From NCBI GenBank assembly GCA_902791295.1, contig CADAVI010000010.1, positions 25,864-72,695 of the forward strand: a stretch of DNA of 46,832 nt. Reading direction: 5' to 3'. Positions 26,601 to 34,420 of this stretch are shown here, one piece after another. The translations under genes were made by a program, and so were the position numbers. Each line of letters starts with the position of its first letter. Position 1 is the stretch's first letter. The notes under the pieces were generated by a model that did not search any database, was not told the DNA's origin, and saw nothing but the letters and a program-made list of their open reading frames with translations. Origin of the DNA: an uncultured Bacteroidales bacterium. Lineage in GTDB: Bacteria; Bacteroidota; Bacteroidia; Bacteroidales; Bacteroidaceae.

Positions 26601-29600
26601 TGCCCCAAGCGTGACCTGCGGCCATATACTTGCCGTCGGCGTTCTTCACATAGTACTTGCCGTCGAAGGCCACATAGTTGGCAGCCTTGAAGGCGTCGAT
26701 AGCAGCGTTGAGGGCTGCGATTGCGGCCTCAAACTCGGCAATGTTCAGCTTGTTGCTGGCCTGAGCGGCTTGAGCGGCCTCAATAGCGGCAGCAAACTCT
26801 TCCTTGCCATTGGTCTTGTAAGCGTCAGCGTTCAGAGCCTCAGCCTTGGTGATGGCAGCAGCCATCTCAGCCTTGTCAAGAGCGTAGAGCGCCTTGGCGC
26901 TGGTGAACCATGTGAGCTGATAAATCTGCATCGAGTGCCAGTTGGTACCAGCTTTAGCCTTACCCATACCGAGCTTGATGGTACCGTCAGTCACTTCAAC
27001 GTCGAACTGGCGGAAGTTGTTCTCTGTAGTGGAAGTAGCGATGTGAGCTACGATGAACTCCTGCTGGTCGTTAGCAAATACGTATGCAACGTCCTCTGCG
27101 CCGTCGGCCATATCACTGTCGAAACCGCGACCGCTGGTGAAGAAGGCATTGGCATAGAAGCCCACCTTATAGGTACCGTTGGTCAGGCCGGTGATATTCT
27201 GGTAGATAATCTGACCGGTAGTGGCTGCAGTACTCTCGTAGTTCTCTCTCAGGTTGACGTTGGTGCGTCCGTCGTAGGTATTGATGGCAGGAGCGTACTG
27301 CGTACCGCAAACGCCGGCAGCGTCATTACCCTCGAACTTCTTCCATCCGTCAACAGCAACCTTAGCGGTCTGATCGCTCTCCTGGTCGGCATTGTCAGCA
27401 TTGAACTGATCAATAGCGGCCTGCAGAGTGGCGACATCCTCGTCGGTGACGGTCTCAAGGGCCTTGAAGGCGTCGATGGCATCGCGCAGTTTACCTACAG
27501 CGACAGCATCGTCGTCAGCAGCCAGAGCCTCGGCAGTGGCAAGTGTAGCATAAATCACGTGAGATGCTTCCGAAGCCTCAACGGCAGTCTGGAGACCGCC
27601 TTTGACATTGGTGAGCACGTTCATGTCGAGCTCCCCGTTGTCAAGTGCCTGCTGAGCGATGGCCACAGCGTTGTCGGTGGCCTCCTTCGTTGCGGCACTC
27701 TGCTCGTCGCCCACAGCGTTGGCGCGAGCGATGAGCGCGTTGATAGCGTCGTACTCTGCCTGAATCGTGGCAGGAGAGGTCAGATAGGTCAAGCTGAAGT
27801 TGTCCACACCGGCAATCTGCTCTGCAGTAGCGGTTTCGGCGAAGGTGTAAGCAATCTCCACCGTCTTCTCTTCATTGAGGAGGAACTTGATGTCCTTGTA
27901 CCCCCAAACGGGTTCGGTGAAGTTCGCGGTCTTGCTGATCTCGTCATAGCTAACAGACAGGGTGGCCGTTGCGGATGCAGCACTCAGATAGCCTTCCGCG
28001 TTGAGCTGATATACACCTGCGGGCAGCGTCACGTTCTGCGACAGCTTGATGGAGCTTGAAGAACCCCAACGGAAGCGAGCCCAATAAACATTGTTGCCGC
28101 CGTCGGCAGGCTGCTCCTTGCTCTCAAACTGATTCCAGCTGGTGCAACTGCTGTTGAGAGACGTCATATCGTTTGATTCGCCGCTGCTCCAAACGACAGT
28201 CCAGCCTTCGGGCTGATAAATGTCGCGATCGCTCTTAGGCTGCTCCTGAGAAACATAGCTGCCCTCGAAGTCGTAGTTGGCAATCAAGGGACTCCAGTTG
28301 GCGTTGTCGGAAGTCTGAGCCTTGGTAGCGGCGACGAGAGCGGCCTTGCAAGCCGTCTTCTGCTCATCGCTGACAGCATCGAGGGTCCTGGCCTCATAGG
28401 CGGCCTTCACCTCGGCGACGGTCTCGTTGGCAGCGTAGGCAGTCTGACCGGCCTCGTCCAGGATAGAAGCAGCATTGATAACAGCTGCAGCCTCTTCGTA
28501 GTTGGCCACGCTGGTTTGGGCTGCAGCATTGGCAACATCCAGATTGGCGGCCATTGCTATCAAAGCCTCAATATCGGAGCTCTCCTCGTAGCCTGCGGTA
28601 GCAGCAACGGCATTGCTGAGGTTCTGCTCTGCGGTAGCGTTCATCACGCTGTTGAGCAAGCCCACAGCAGTAATCAGACGGGTTGCCACTTCTGCTCTGA
28701 ACTCAGAGGGATCGAGGTCGCCCGTGCGCTCGTACTTCACATTCTTGATGGCTACCCAACTGCTGTTGGCGCCGGCCACGTTGAAGTTAATGTTGAGCAC
28801 GCCGTCCACGCCGACCTTACCGATAGCCTGAACGGGGGTCACATAGAACGAACCGTAGTTGAGTTCGCCGCTGACAGCAGAAGCCTCACCGCCGTTGACG
28901 TCCAGAGACAGACCGCTCACGGGAGCCGTCTCGTTATTGGTCAGGCGCAGACGCACGAGAGCGGATACGGTGTAGATACCGTGAGGCAATCCCGTCATCT
29001 GAGCGTGGATGAGTTTGTCGGCCAGTTTGTTGCCGTCACCCGTCCAATATTCAAGGAAAGGCTCCGTCATATTCGAGCCGTCTGCATCGCCTTCTACGCT
29101 CCAGGTGTTGATGTGATAGCTGCCCCAGTTTCTCGGACCTTCATCAAAAGCCGAAATCAGGAAATCGTCGATACCGACCGTAGCACGCCATCCGCGATTA
29201 CCCAGAATGTTGTTGGTAAAGCTTGCTGCCTCCTCGTTGGCCCACGTGCCGTCGTTGTAGGCAGCCAAAGCGGTATCGTAACCAAGGTTGGCATAAGCCT
29301 CAGCGGTATAGACGTTGGTGTTGGCCAAAATCTCGGTCAACTCGTCCAAACCTGCCTTACCGGCAGCGTAAGCATTAGCAGACGTTTGGGCTGCGGTAAC
29401 AGCTGCGCTCAACACATTGTAGTTGGCAATGGTCTGAGCGGACTGGAAAGAAGAAAGAGCTTCGGTCAGAGCAGTCTGCACATCGGCCTTCATCGCACCG
29501 GAAATGGCTTCTGCCTGAGCGATGATGGCATTGGCGTCCTCTTCAGATACCTCATTGTTATAGTAAGTGTAGCTGATGCCGTTGAAAAGGAACCAGCAAC

Positions 29601-30600
29601 CACCCCAGAATGCCTCGGAAGCAGCATCAAGCACAAGCTGACCGTCATCTGCCACATAGGTGAACCCTTCGGTAGTGTAACCGCCGTTGTTCACAATGCT
29701 GACAAAATCACCGGTACTGTTGGGATTACCGTCGTTGACACGATCCTCATACCAAGCTTTGAAGCGAATCACATTGCCGTTGGCAGTCAGATAGGTGTCG
29801 CTCACGGGATAACCGGCATTGCCCATCGTGGTGCAAGTGGCATTATTGCCCAGTCGCTTCATACCGCGAGCTGACACCTTGTAGATACCGGGCTTCAGGC
29901 CGCTAATGGTGCGGGTGTAATGGCCATTGCCACACTGATACATCTCCGTACCATAACTGGCATTCCAGTTGACGTTTCCGCCCCTGTCGTTGTGTTTTGT
30001 TGCCGTCCAATTCGCAGATGTGGGCACGCCATCGTTGGTTGTCGTTGATGCCCAATTGTCAGCATCGGTGACAACATCGTTCAACGTCTTACCCTCCGGA
30101 ATTTCAATACCCTTCAACGCCGCTACCGCAGCATCCTGAGCTGTAACTTTTGCTGCCAATACTGCATCATACTGAGCTTGCGTCAGGAATTTCCAGACAC
30201 TGGCAGTAGCAGACAGGCTAATGGCTCCGGCATTAGCGGGGCAAGTGATGTAGTTGTCACCGTTCTTCAAGGTGTAGCCATCGGTGGCGTTGCCTTCGGG
30301 AGTAAAGGCTACAGGACTGCCGTTGTCGGTATAACAATTGCTGCCCAAACCGCCAGTGGAGCCTGCAACGGTGAGGTCGTACATGCGCAATGTATAGGCG
30401 CCGGCGTTGACACTCACCCTCCAAGGCAGACCCACAGGCTTTGCCACACCCTGAGTACCCCAATTCTCACCTCGGGTCAGGAAAAGACCTGCTTCCTCAT
30501 TATAGAGGTAGTAGATCCCGTCGTTCTCCGGCTCCACCTGCGCCTTGATGCCCGACACGAAGCCAAGCAACACGGCCAATAGGAATAGAAGTTTTTTCAT
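23638..30600 (-). CDS. Giant modular secreted/surface protein with FIVAR-like helices, beta-sandwich modules and InlB B-repeats
   Basis: A 2320-residue protein with a signal peptide (MKKLLFLLAVLLGFVSGIKA). Residues ~25-140 and again ~1310-1420 are related blocks (GIYYLYNEEAGLFLTRGENW; DGKYYVKNADGKYMAAGHAW). About six beta-sandwich modules follow the pattern 'LPxGxYKLxAxG' (for example LTNGTYKVGFYANAFF, ISLPAGQYKLTAQAAYRF), as in galactose-binding-like domains. They alternate with Ala-rich helical FIVAR-like segments (for example ~1240-1303). Two divergent InlB B-repeats start near 1613 and 1878 (YAITVADAENGTVVADKAEA; YAITVGETENGSVSVDKTEA). Two tandem ~160-residue modules begin near 1957 and 2118 (FVPSEWIAGDAGRIAP; FVPSEWVAGDAGRISP). 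The end, KYLINGKIVIVKNGKQYNAAG, looks like a Bacteroidetes secretion or anchoring tail. An adhesin or glycan-binding role is inferred. Confidence 0.88.
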   Translation of the reverse strand: MKKLLFLLAVLLGFVSGIKAQVEPENDGIYYLYNEEAGLFLTRGENWGTQGVAKPVGLPWRVSVNAGAYTLRMYDLTVAGSTGGLGSNCYTDNGSPVAFTPEGNATDGYTLKNGDNYITCPANAGAISLSATASVWKFLTQAQYDAVLAAKVTAQDAAVAALKGIEIPEGKTLNDVVTDADNWASTTTNDGVPTSANWTATKHNDRGGNVNWNASYGTEMYQCGNGHYTRTISGLKPGIYKVSARGMKRLGNNATCTTMGNAGYPVSDTYLTANGNVIRFKAWYEDRVNDGNPNSTGDFVSIVNNGGYTTEGFTYVADDGQLVLDAASEAFWGGCWFLFNGISYTYYNNEVSEEDANAIIAQAEAISGAMKADVQTALTEALSSFQSAQTIANYNVLSAAVTAAQTSANAYAAGKAGLDELTEILANTNVYTAEAYANLGYDTALAAYNDGTWANEEAASFTNNILGNRGWRATVGIDDFLISAFDEGPRNWGSYHINTWSVEGDADGSNMTEPFLEYWTGDGNKLADKLIHAQMTGLPHGIYTVSALVRLRLTNNETAPVSGLSLDVNGGEASAVSGELNYGSFYVTPVQAIGKVGVDGVLNINFNVAGANSSWVAIKNVKYERTGDLDPSEFRAEVATRLITAVGLLNSVMNATAEQNLSNAVAATAGYEESSDIEALIAMAANLDVANAAAQTSVANYEEAAAVINAASILDEAGQTAYAANETVAEVKAAYEARTLDAVSDEQKTACKAALVAATKAQTSDNANWSPLIANYDFEGSYVSQEQPKSDRDIYQPEGWTVVWSSGESNDMTSLNSSCTSWNQFESKEQPADGGNNVYWARFRWGSSSSIKLSQNVTLPAGVYQLNAEGYLSAASATATLSVSYDEISKTANFTEPVWGYKDIKFLLNEEKTVEIAYTFAETATAEQIAGVDNFSLTYLTSPATIQAEYDAINALIARANAVGDEQSAATKEATDNAVAIAQQALDNGELDMNVLTNVKGGLQTAVEASEASHVIYATLATAEALAADDDAVAVGKLRDAIDAFKALETVTDEDVATLQAAIDQFNADNADQESDQTAKVAVDGWKKFEGNDAAGVCGTQYAPAINTYDGRTNVNLRENYESTAATTGQIIYQNITGLTNGTYKVGFYANAFFTSGRGFDSDMADGAEDVAYVFANDQQEFIVAHIATSTTENNFRQFDVEVTDGTIKLGMGKAKAGTNWHSMQIYQLTWFTSAKALYALDKAEMAAAITKAEALNADAYKTNGKEEFAAAIEAAQAAQASNKLNIAEFEAAIAALNAAIDAFKAANYVAFDGKYYVKNADGKYMAAGHAWGTRGIVNAAGLDLTLTADESKKVKIDSRVSNGGESHFLSDGLYMDGGAFAWAIEQIGAEEYSIGNGAQYIGVDENDNLAFVSEPYAWQFIDAATLEAGRMTDGLAAMAEATADNGVDATFLLKDADFNRNDQRQEAWTVEFVSGNNKNLGGGCDGGNGNGNAESYHAAFNIYQTIANAPAGVYKLTAQGFYRQDDNVVEAAPVFYIGDATAEVPVKTGDEGSMTDASYSFTEGKYTIDPIEFTLNEDGALTVGVKNGENVHQWVIFDNFRLTYYGPAPAPAKYAITVADAENGTVVADKAEAEEGETVTLTATPAANYQFAGAYYMLNEEKVDITIDGNTASFAMPAAAVNVIAAFEPKTDYTDYIVNANLTGTDPKGFDDAGTKFIDGSGIVKAGNNAQFDFKQTISLPAGQYKLTAQAAYRFSGSEADEANFIANGETTKFASLYATIGEKTVSTLVQNRYDGASETDYAAGSGSVVINEKYVPNSSAAVQAWFNAGQYVNEVTFNLTADGDVTIGIAKDAQPAAGDYTVIGPWTLTRLGDPVTMYAITVGETENGSVSVDKTEAASGETVTVTVTPDAGYELDFLGYSRGMIGEMIPVENNVGTFTMPAGAVTVNAFFKEVEDLSYKFVPSEWIAGDAGRIAPANVVADDEAGTITVDKSGANNVALVFRSAKTYEVKAEQRYFVIKATGLSTGEAASYLWWLNNTNNGSQIAPTSIYEEEGKTVFAWDCVTIPIGGKLGIEDTEFNDLGGWSTTFGMTLADDAVPAVISYIGFQESIPEPVEEFAYEFVPSEWVAGDAGRISPENVTADDDMGTITVNKTGDNNVNLNFKTSKTYYVENIEYFYIKAKGISTEEGKSYLWWLNGKNDNGAQVAPTHIKTEADGTIILEWRIDECGNIGENINATGRSYLAGGDGLNTTFGLTQADDAVPVVITEIGYSNDSPTGISSIESESAEGALKDGKYLINGKIVIVKNGKQYNAAGQLK

Positions 30601-30797
30601 TGTTTGGTTTTGTTAGTTAATTTAAGATTCTGAATTTGAAATCTTTCATGCAGCCGACACCGCCCGGGTGCCGCTGCGCTCATCAGCCAGAAACCGAAGA
30701 GCCGGGAATGTTTTTCATGCTGTCTGTTTCGTTTGTTTTTGATTAGATTTAGAGGTTAAACTTATATTATGTTTCGCAATTTACGCATCAACGGAGG

Positions 30798-30805
30798 CAA
30801 AGTTA
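30798..30805 (-). promoter_or_regulatory. -7 box TAACTTTG for the giant protein gene
   Basis: Minus-strand TAACTTTG fits TAnnTTTG, predicting a start near 30791 and a leader of about 190 nt. The leader contains a GC-rich hairpin (30650-30677). The rest of 30601-30970 shows no gene; a small frame at 30866 is only the antisense-free run into the trp leader. Confidence 0.5.
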
Positions 30806-30974
30806 CACATTTTTTATAAATAATAGAACGCGCGAGATTGTTTTTTTTCAAAATAAGTTAATATTTTGATTAATGATGACATGATGCGGCTCAAAGAGGG
30901 AGAAGCAAAGGGGGCCGACAAACAGTTGCAGAACACAGAAATGAAAAAAATTCGAAAAAAATATGGCGTAACTG

Positions 30975-31005
30975 TTTGCAGATTACGAAAAAAGTCGTAC
31001 TTTTG
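30975..31005 (+). promoter_or_regulatory. Canonical TTTG-N19-TACTTTTG promoter of the trp operon
   Basis: TTTG (30975-30978) is followed by exactly 19 nt and then TACTTTTG (30998-31005). The predicted start is near 31012, about 40 nt before the leader peptide. Confidence 0.8.
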
Positions 31006-31051
31006 CAGTCGAAAACATACAAAACGCACGTTAAAGCACAAAACGCAAGCA

Positions 31052-31108
31052 ATGAACATGATGGCAAACTTCTGGTGGTGGCGCAACTCAAGGTTCCAAA
31101 GATCGTGA
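31052..31108 (+). CDS. trpL: trp operon leader peptide with three tandem Trp codons
   Basis: An 18-codon frame reading MNMMANFWWWRNSRFQRS, with TGG-TGG-TGG at 31073-31081 and TGA at 31106-31108. It lies between a canonical promoter and an intrinsic terminator directly upstream of trpB. Three Trp in 18 residues is very unlikely by chance, and the arrangement matches ribosome-mediated attenuation: when charged tRNA-Trp is short, the ribosome stalls at the Trp run. The Trp codons can pair with CCGCCG (31114-31119), and the end of the frame (TCGTG, 31103-31107) can pair with CACGA (31167-31171) in the terminator, a possible antiterminator. The pairing scheme is my inference. Confidence 0.85.
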   Translation: MNMMANFWWWRNSRFQRS

Positions 31109-31150
31109 GAAGACCGCCGTATGCACCTGAAAAATTGCAAGAAGAAATAA

Positions 31151-31185
31151 AAAGGCCTGTCGCTCCCACGACGGGCCTTTCTTTT
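31151..31185 (+). terminator. trp attenuator terminator
   Basis: AAAGGCCTGTCG (31151-31162) pairs with CGACGGGCCTTT (31169-31180) with one wobble across a 6-nt loop, followed by CTTTT. It lies 42 nt after the leader peptide stop and 46 nt before trpB. Confidence 0.85.
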
Positions 31186-31230
31186 GAGATAAGGAAACAT
31201 AAACAACAACACATATACACAAGAACAACG

Positions 31231-32439
31231 ATGGAAAAGACCTACAATGTGGATGAGAACGGCTACTACGGGGAGTTCGGCGGCGCCTATGTGCCCGAGA
31301 TTCTCTACGCCACCGTGGAGCAACTGCGCTCCTCGTACCGCGACATCATCGACTCGGAAGAGTTCCAAACGGAATTCCGCACCCTGCTCTGCGACTACGC
31401 CGGACGACCCTCGCCCCTCTACTTGGCCCGACGTCTGAGCGAGCGCTACGGCTGTCGCCTCTACCTCAAGCGCGAAGACCTCAACCACACCGGAGCGCAC
31501 AAAATCAACAACACCATCGGGCAAATCCTCCTGGCACGCAAGATGGGCAAGACGCGCATCATTGCCGAGACGGGCGCCGGACAGCACGGTGTGGCCACCG
31601 CCACCGTGTGCGCCCTGATGGGCATGCAGTGCGAAATCTTCATGGGCGCCACCGACGTGGAGCGTCAGCATACCAACGTGGAGAGAATGAAGATGTTGGG
31701 CGCCAAAGTGAACCCTGTGCGCACCGGCAACATGACGCTCTCCGACGCCTGCTCCGAGGCCATCCGCGACTGGTGTCAGCATCCCTCCGACACCTACTAC
31801 CTTGTGGGCTCGACGATGGGACCCCATCCCTACCCCGACCTCGTGGCCCGCATGCAGAGCGTCATCTCGGAGGAAATCAAATGGCAGTTGCAGGAGAAAG
31901 AGGGGCGCGACCGGCCCGACACACTCATCGCCTGCATCGGTGGCGGCAGCAACGCAGCCGGCACCATCTATCACTATATGGACGATGAACGCGTGAGAAT
32001 CGTGCTCGCCGAAGCCGGCGGCCACGGATGGCAGACCGACCACACCGCCGCCACCATACACCGCGGTTCCACCGGCATTTTGCACGGCGCGAAGATGCTC
32101 GTGATGCAGGACGACGACGGACAGATTGAAGAGGCCTTCACCATCTCGGCCGGACTCGACTATCCGGGCGTCGGCCCGATGCATTGCCACATGGCCAAAA
32201 GCGGACGCACCCGTGTGCTGAGCATCAACGACGACGAAGCCATCCGCGCCGGCTACGAACTGACACGCATGGAGGGCATCATCCCCGCCATCGAGTCGGC
32301 CCACGCGCTGGCGGTGCTGCCGAAACTCGAGTTCCGAAAGAACGAAGTGGTCGTGCTCACCGTGAGCGGACGCGGCGACAAAGACGTGGAAACCTATCTC
32401 AACAACAAATCAATGGCAGGAGAATATGGAAACTTTTAA
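31231..32439 (+). CDS. trpB: Tryptophan synthase beta chain
   Basis: A 402-residue PLP enzyme joining indole and serine to make tryptophan. The start MEKTYNVDENGYYGEFGGAYVPE is typical of TrpB1, and the PLP lysine is K91 in HTGAHKINN. The glycine-rich phosphate loop is CIGGGSNAAG, and the C-terminal section has ALAVLP and VVLTVSGRGDKD. The reading frame is open upstream, but through the attenuator, so I use the ATG at 31231. It is the first structural gene of the operon, ahead of trpE, an order usual in Bacteroidetes, and it overlaps trpE by 14 nt. TrpA, its partner, is the last trp gene. Confidence 0.97.
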   Translation: MEKTYNVDENGYYGEFGGAYVPEILYATVEQLRSSYRDIIDSEEFQTEFRTLLCDYAGRPSPLYLARRLSERYGCRLYLKREDLNHTGAHKINNTIGQILLARKMGKTRIIAETGAGQHGVATATVCALMGMQCEIFMGATDVERQHTNVERMKMLGAKVNPVRTGNMTLSDACSEAIRDWCQHPSDTYYLVGSTMGPHPYPDLVARMQSVISEEIKWQLQEKEGRDRPDTLIACIGGGSNAAGTIYHYMDDERVRIVLAEAGGHGWQTDHTAATIHRGSTGILHGAKMLVMQDDDGQIEEAFTISAGLDYPGVGPMHCHMAKSGRTRVLSINDDEAIRAGYELTRMEGIIPAIESAHALAVLPKLEFRKNEVVVLTVSGRGDKDVETYLNNKSMAGEYGNF

Positions 32440-33847
32440 GTTCACCACCGTGAGTCGCACCATCCTGGGCGACCTCCACACGCCCGTCGGCGTCTATCTG
32501 CGCCTGCGCGACCTCTTTCCGCAGAGTGCGCTGATGGAGTGCTCCGACTATCACGACGCCACACATTCGCGCTCGTTCATCGGCATCGACCCCATCGCCT
32601 CCGTCGCCGTGGCTCACGGAGAGGCCATAGTGAAATATCCGGACGGAACAACGAAAACACACGAAATCACCGAAGAGTTTGGTCCTGCTGACACCATCCG
32701 TGCTCTCATCAACAACATCAGCATCGAGGGGGAAGGCAGCCAGCTCTTCGGACTTTTCGGATACACCTCGTTCAACGCCGTGCGCTATCTCGAGCCCATC
32801 GACGTGAAGGACGAGAAGCAGGAGAAGAACGACGCGCCCGACATCCTCTACATCCTCTTCCGCACGGTGATTGCTTTCGACCACCACAGCAACCGCCTCA
32901 CACTGGCCACGCTGGGGACGGAAGAGACGCTCGAGGGCGTGATGCGCGCGATGAACAGGAGCAACGTGCAGACCTACGACTTCCGCCCCGTCGGCGACGT
33001 GCGCTCCACCCTCACCGATGAGGAGCACAAGGCCAACATCCGGAAGGGCATCGCCCACTGCAAGCGCGGCGACGTGTTCCAAATCGTGCTTTCGCGCCGT
33101 TTCATCCAGAAATATCAGGGCGACGACTTCAAGCTCTACCGCGCCCTCAGAAGCATCAATCCGAGTCCCTACCTCTTCTATTTCGATTTCGGCGGCTTCC
33201 GTATCTTCGGCTCGTCGCCCGAGACACACTGCCGCATCGACAAATGTTCTGCGGTCAACGGTCAACGGTCAATGTTCAAAGCCTACATCGACCCCATCGC
33301 CGGCACCACACGTCGCACGGGCGATGCCGAGGCCGATCGCAAAGGCGCCGAATTTCTGCGCAACGACCCCAAGGAGAATGCCGAACACGTGATGCTGGTG
33401 GATCTGGCCCGCAACGACCTGAGCCGCAACTGCCACGATGTAACCGTGGATTTCTACAAGGATTTACAGTATTACTCGCACGTGATTCACCTCGTCTCTC
33501 GCGTCTCCGGCACGCTCGACGACGGCGCCGATCCACTGAAGGCCTTCATGGACACCTTCCCCGCCGGCACGCTGAGCGGAGCGCCCAAGGTGCGCGCCAT
33601 GCAGTTGATTTCGGCCTACGAACCCCACAACAGAGGCGCCTACGGCGGCTGCATCGGCGTGATAGGTCTCGACGGCTCGCTCAACCAGGCCATCACCATA
33701 CGCACCTTCGTGGCCCGCGGCGGAGAACTGTGGTTCCAGGCCGGAGGCGGCATCGTGGCCCGCAGCAACGAAGAGTATGAACTGCAGGAAGTGAACAACA
33801 AACTGGGCGCTCTGCGCCGCGCCATATCGCTGGCGGAAAAGATGTGA
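32426..33847 (+). CDS. trpE: Anthranilate synthase component I
   Basis: A 473-residue enzyme converting chorismate to anthranilate with ammonia from TrpG. The allosteric Trp-binding region carries LMECSDYHD (36-44, compare LLES in other TrpE). The catalytic C-terminal half has RGDVFQIVLSRRF, GSSPETH, DPIAGTTRRTG, NAEHVMLVDLARNDL and the final GGGIVARSNEEYE. Between CRID and YIDPIAGT, where relatives have only a couple of residues, there is an extra segment of about eight residues (A276 to M283) encoded by three tandem CGGTCAA units. Feedback inhibition by Trp is expected. It overlaps trpB by 14 nt. Confidence 0.95.
   Translation: METFKFTTVSRTILGDLHTPVGVYLRLRDLFPQSALMECSDYHDATHSRSFIGIDPIASVAVAHGEAIVKYPDGTTKTHEITEEFGPADTIRALINNISIEGEGSQLFGLFGYTSFNAVRYLEPIDVKDEKQEKNDAPDILYILFRTVIAFDHHSNRLTLATLGTEETLEGVMRAMNRSNVQTYDFRPVGDVRSTLTDEEHKANIRKGIAHCKRGDVFQIVLSRRFIQKYQGDDFKLYRALRSINPSPYLFYFDFGGFRIFGSSPETHCRIDKCSAVNGQRSMFKAYIDPIAGTTRRTGDAEADRKGAEFLRNDPKENAEHVMLVDLARNDLSRNCHDVTVDFYKDLQYYSHVIHLVSRVSGTLDDGADPLKAFMDTFPAGTLSGAPKVRAMQLISAYEPHNRGAYGGCIGVIGLDGSLNQAITIRTFVARGGELWFQAGGGIVARSNEEYELQEVNNKLGALRRAISLAEKM
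33252..33272 (+). repeat. Three tandem CGGTCAA heptamers inside trpE
   Basis: CGGTCAA occurs at 33252-33258, 33259-33265 and 33266-33272, perfect and contiguous, followed by TGTTCAA. Three units keep the frame (21 nt); two or four would shift it. Such GGTCAA-type strings otherwise occur between genes in Bacteroidales (recollection). Confidence 0.9.
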
Positions 33848-33856
33848 TTTACCACT

Positions 33857-34420
33857 ATGAAAACAGTTATCATAGACAACTACGACTCCTTCACCTACAA
33901 TCTGAGCCATATGGTGAAGGAACTGGGCGCAGAAGTCAGCGTCGTGCGCAACGACCGCTTCTCCATCGGTGAAATCGAAGCTTTTGACAAGATTATCCTG
34001 AGTCCCGGTCCCGGCATTCCCTCCGAAGCCGGTCTGCTGACGGAAGTGATACGCCGCTACGCCGGCAGGAAACCCATGCTGGGCGTCTGCCTCGGACATC
34101 AGGCCATAGGCGAAGTGTTCGGCGGACGGTTGGAAAACCTCTCCGAAGTGTTTCACGGCGTGGCAACTCCATGCCACATCGTCGCTGACGACCCGCTGTT
34201 CAAAGGACTTCAAACCGACTTTGAGGTGGGGCGCTACCACTCTTGGGTGGTCTCCAAAGAAGATTTCCCCGAGTGCCTCGAAGTGACTGCCGTGAGTGAC
34301 GAGGGACAGGTGATGGCGCTGCGCCATCGCACGATGGAGATACACGGCATACAGTTTCACCCGGAGAGCGTGCTGACCCCCGAAGGGCGCACCATCATCC
34401 AAAACTTCCTGGCACTATGA
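33857..34420 (+). CDS. trpG: Anthranilate synthase component II (glutamine amidotransferase)
   Basis: A 187-residue class I amidotransferase that supplies ammonia to TrpE. The oxyanion strand is ILSPGPGIPSEAG, the nucleophile is C78 in GVCLGHQAIGE, and the His-Glu pair is in IQFHPES. It starts MKTVIIDNYDSFTYNL, as is usual. It lies 9 nt after trpE and overlaps trpD by 4 nt (ATGA). It is a stand-alone TrpG, not fused to TrpD as in enterobacteria. It might also serve folate synthesis (PabA), but the position indicates the Trp role. Confidence 0.96.
   Translation: MKTVIIDNYDSFTYNLSHMVKELGAEVSVVRNDRFSIGEIEAFDKIILSPGPGIPSEAGLLTEVIRRYAGRKPMLGVCLGHQAIGEVFGGRLENLSEVFHGVATPCHIVADDPLFKGLQTDFEVGRYHSWVVSKEDFPECLEVTAVSDEGQVMALRHRTMEIHGIQFHPESVLTPEGRTIIQNFLAL

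Noticed and set aside
25822-28059. 745-codon open frame antisense to the giant surface protein
   Set aside because: It arises from the Ala-rich repeated sequence on the other strand; no independent start signals or domains.
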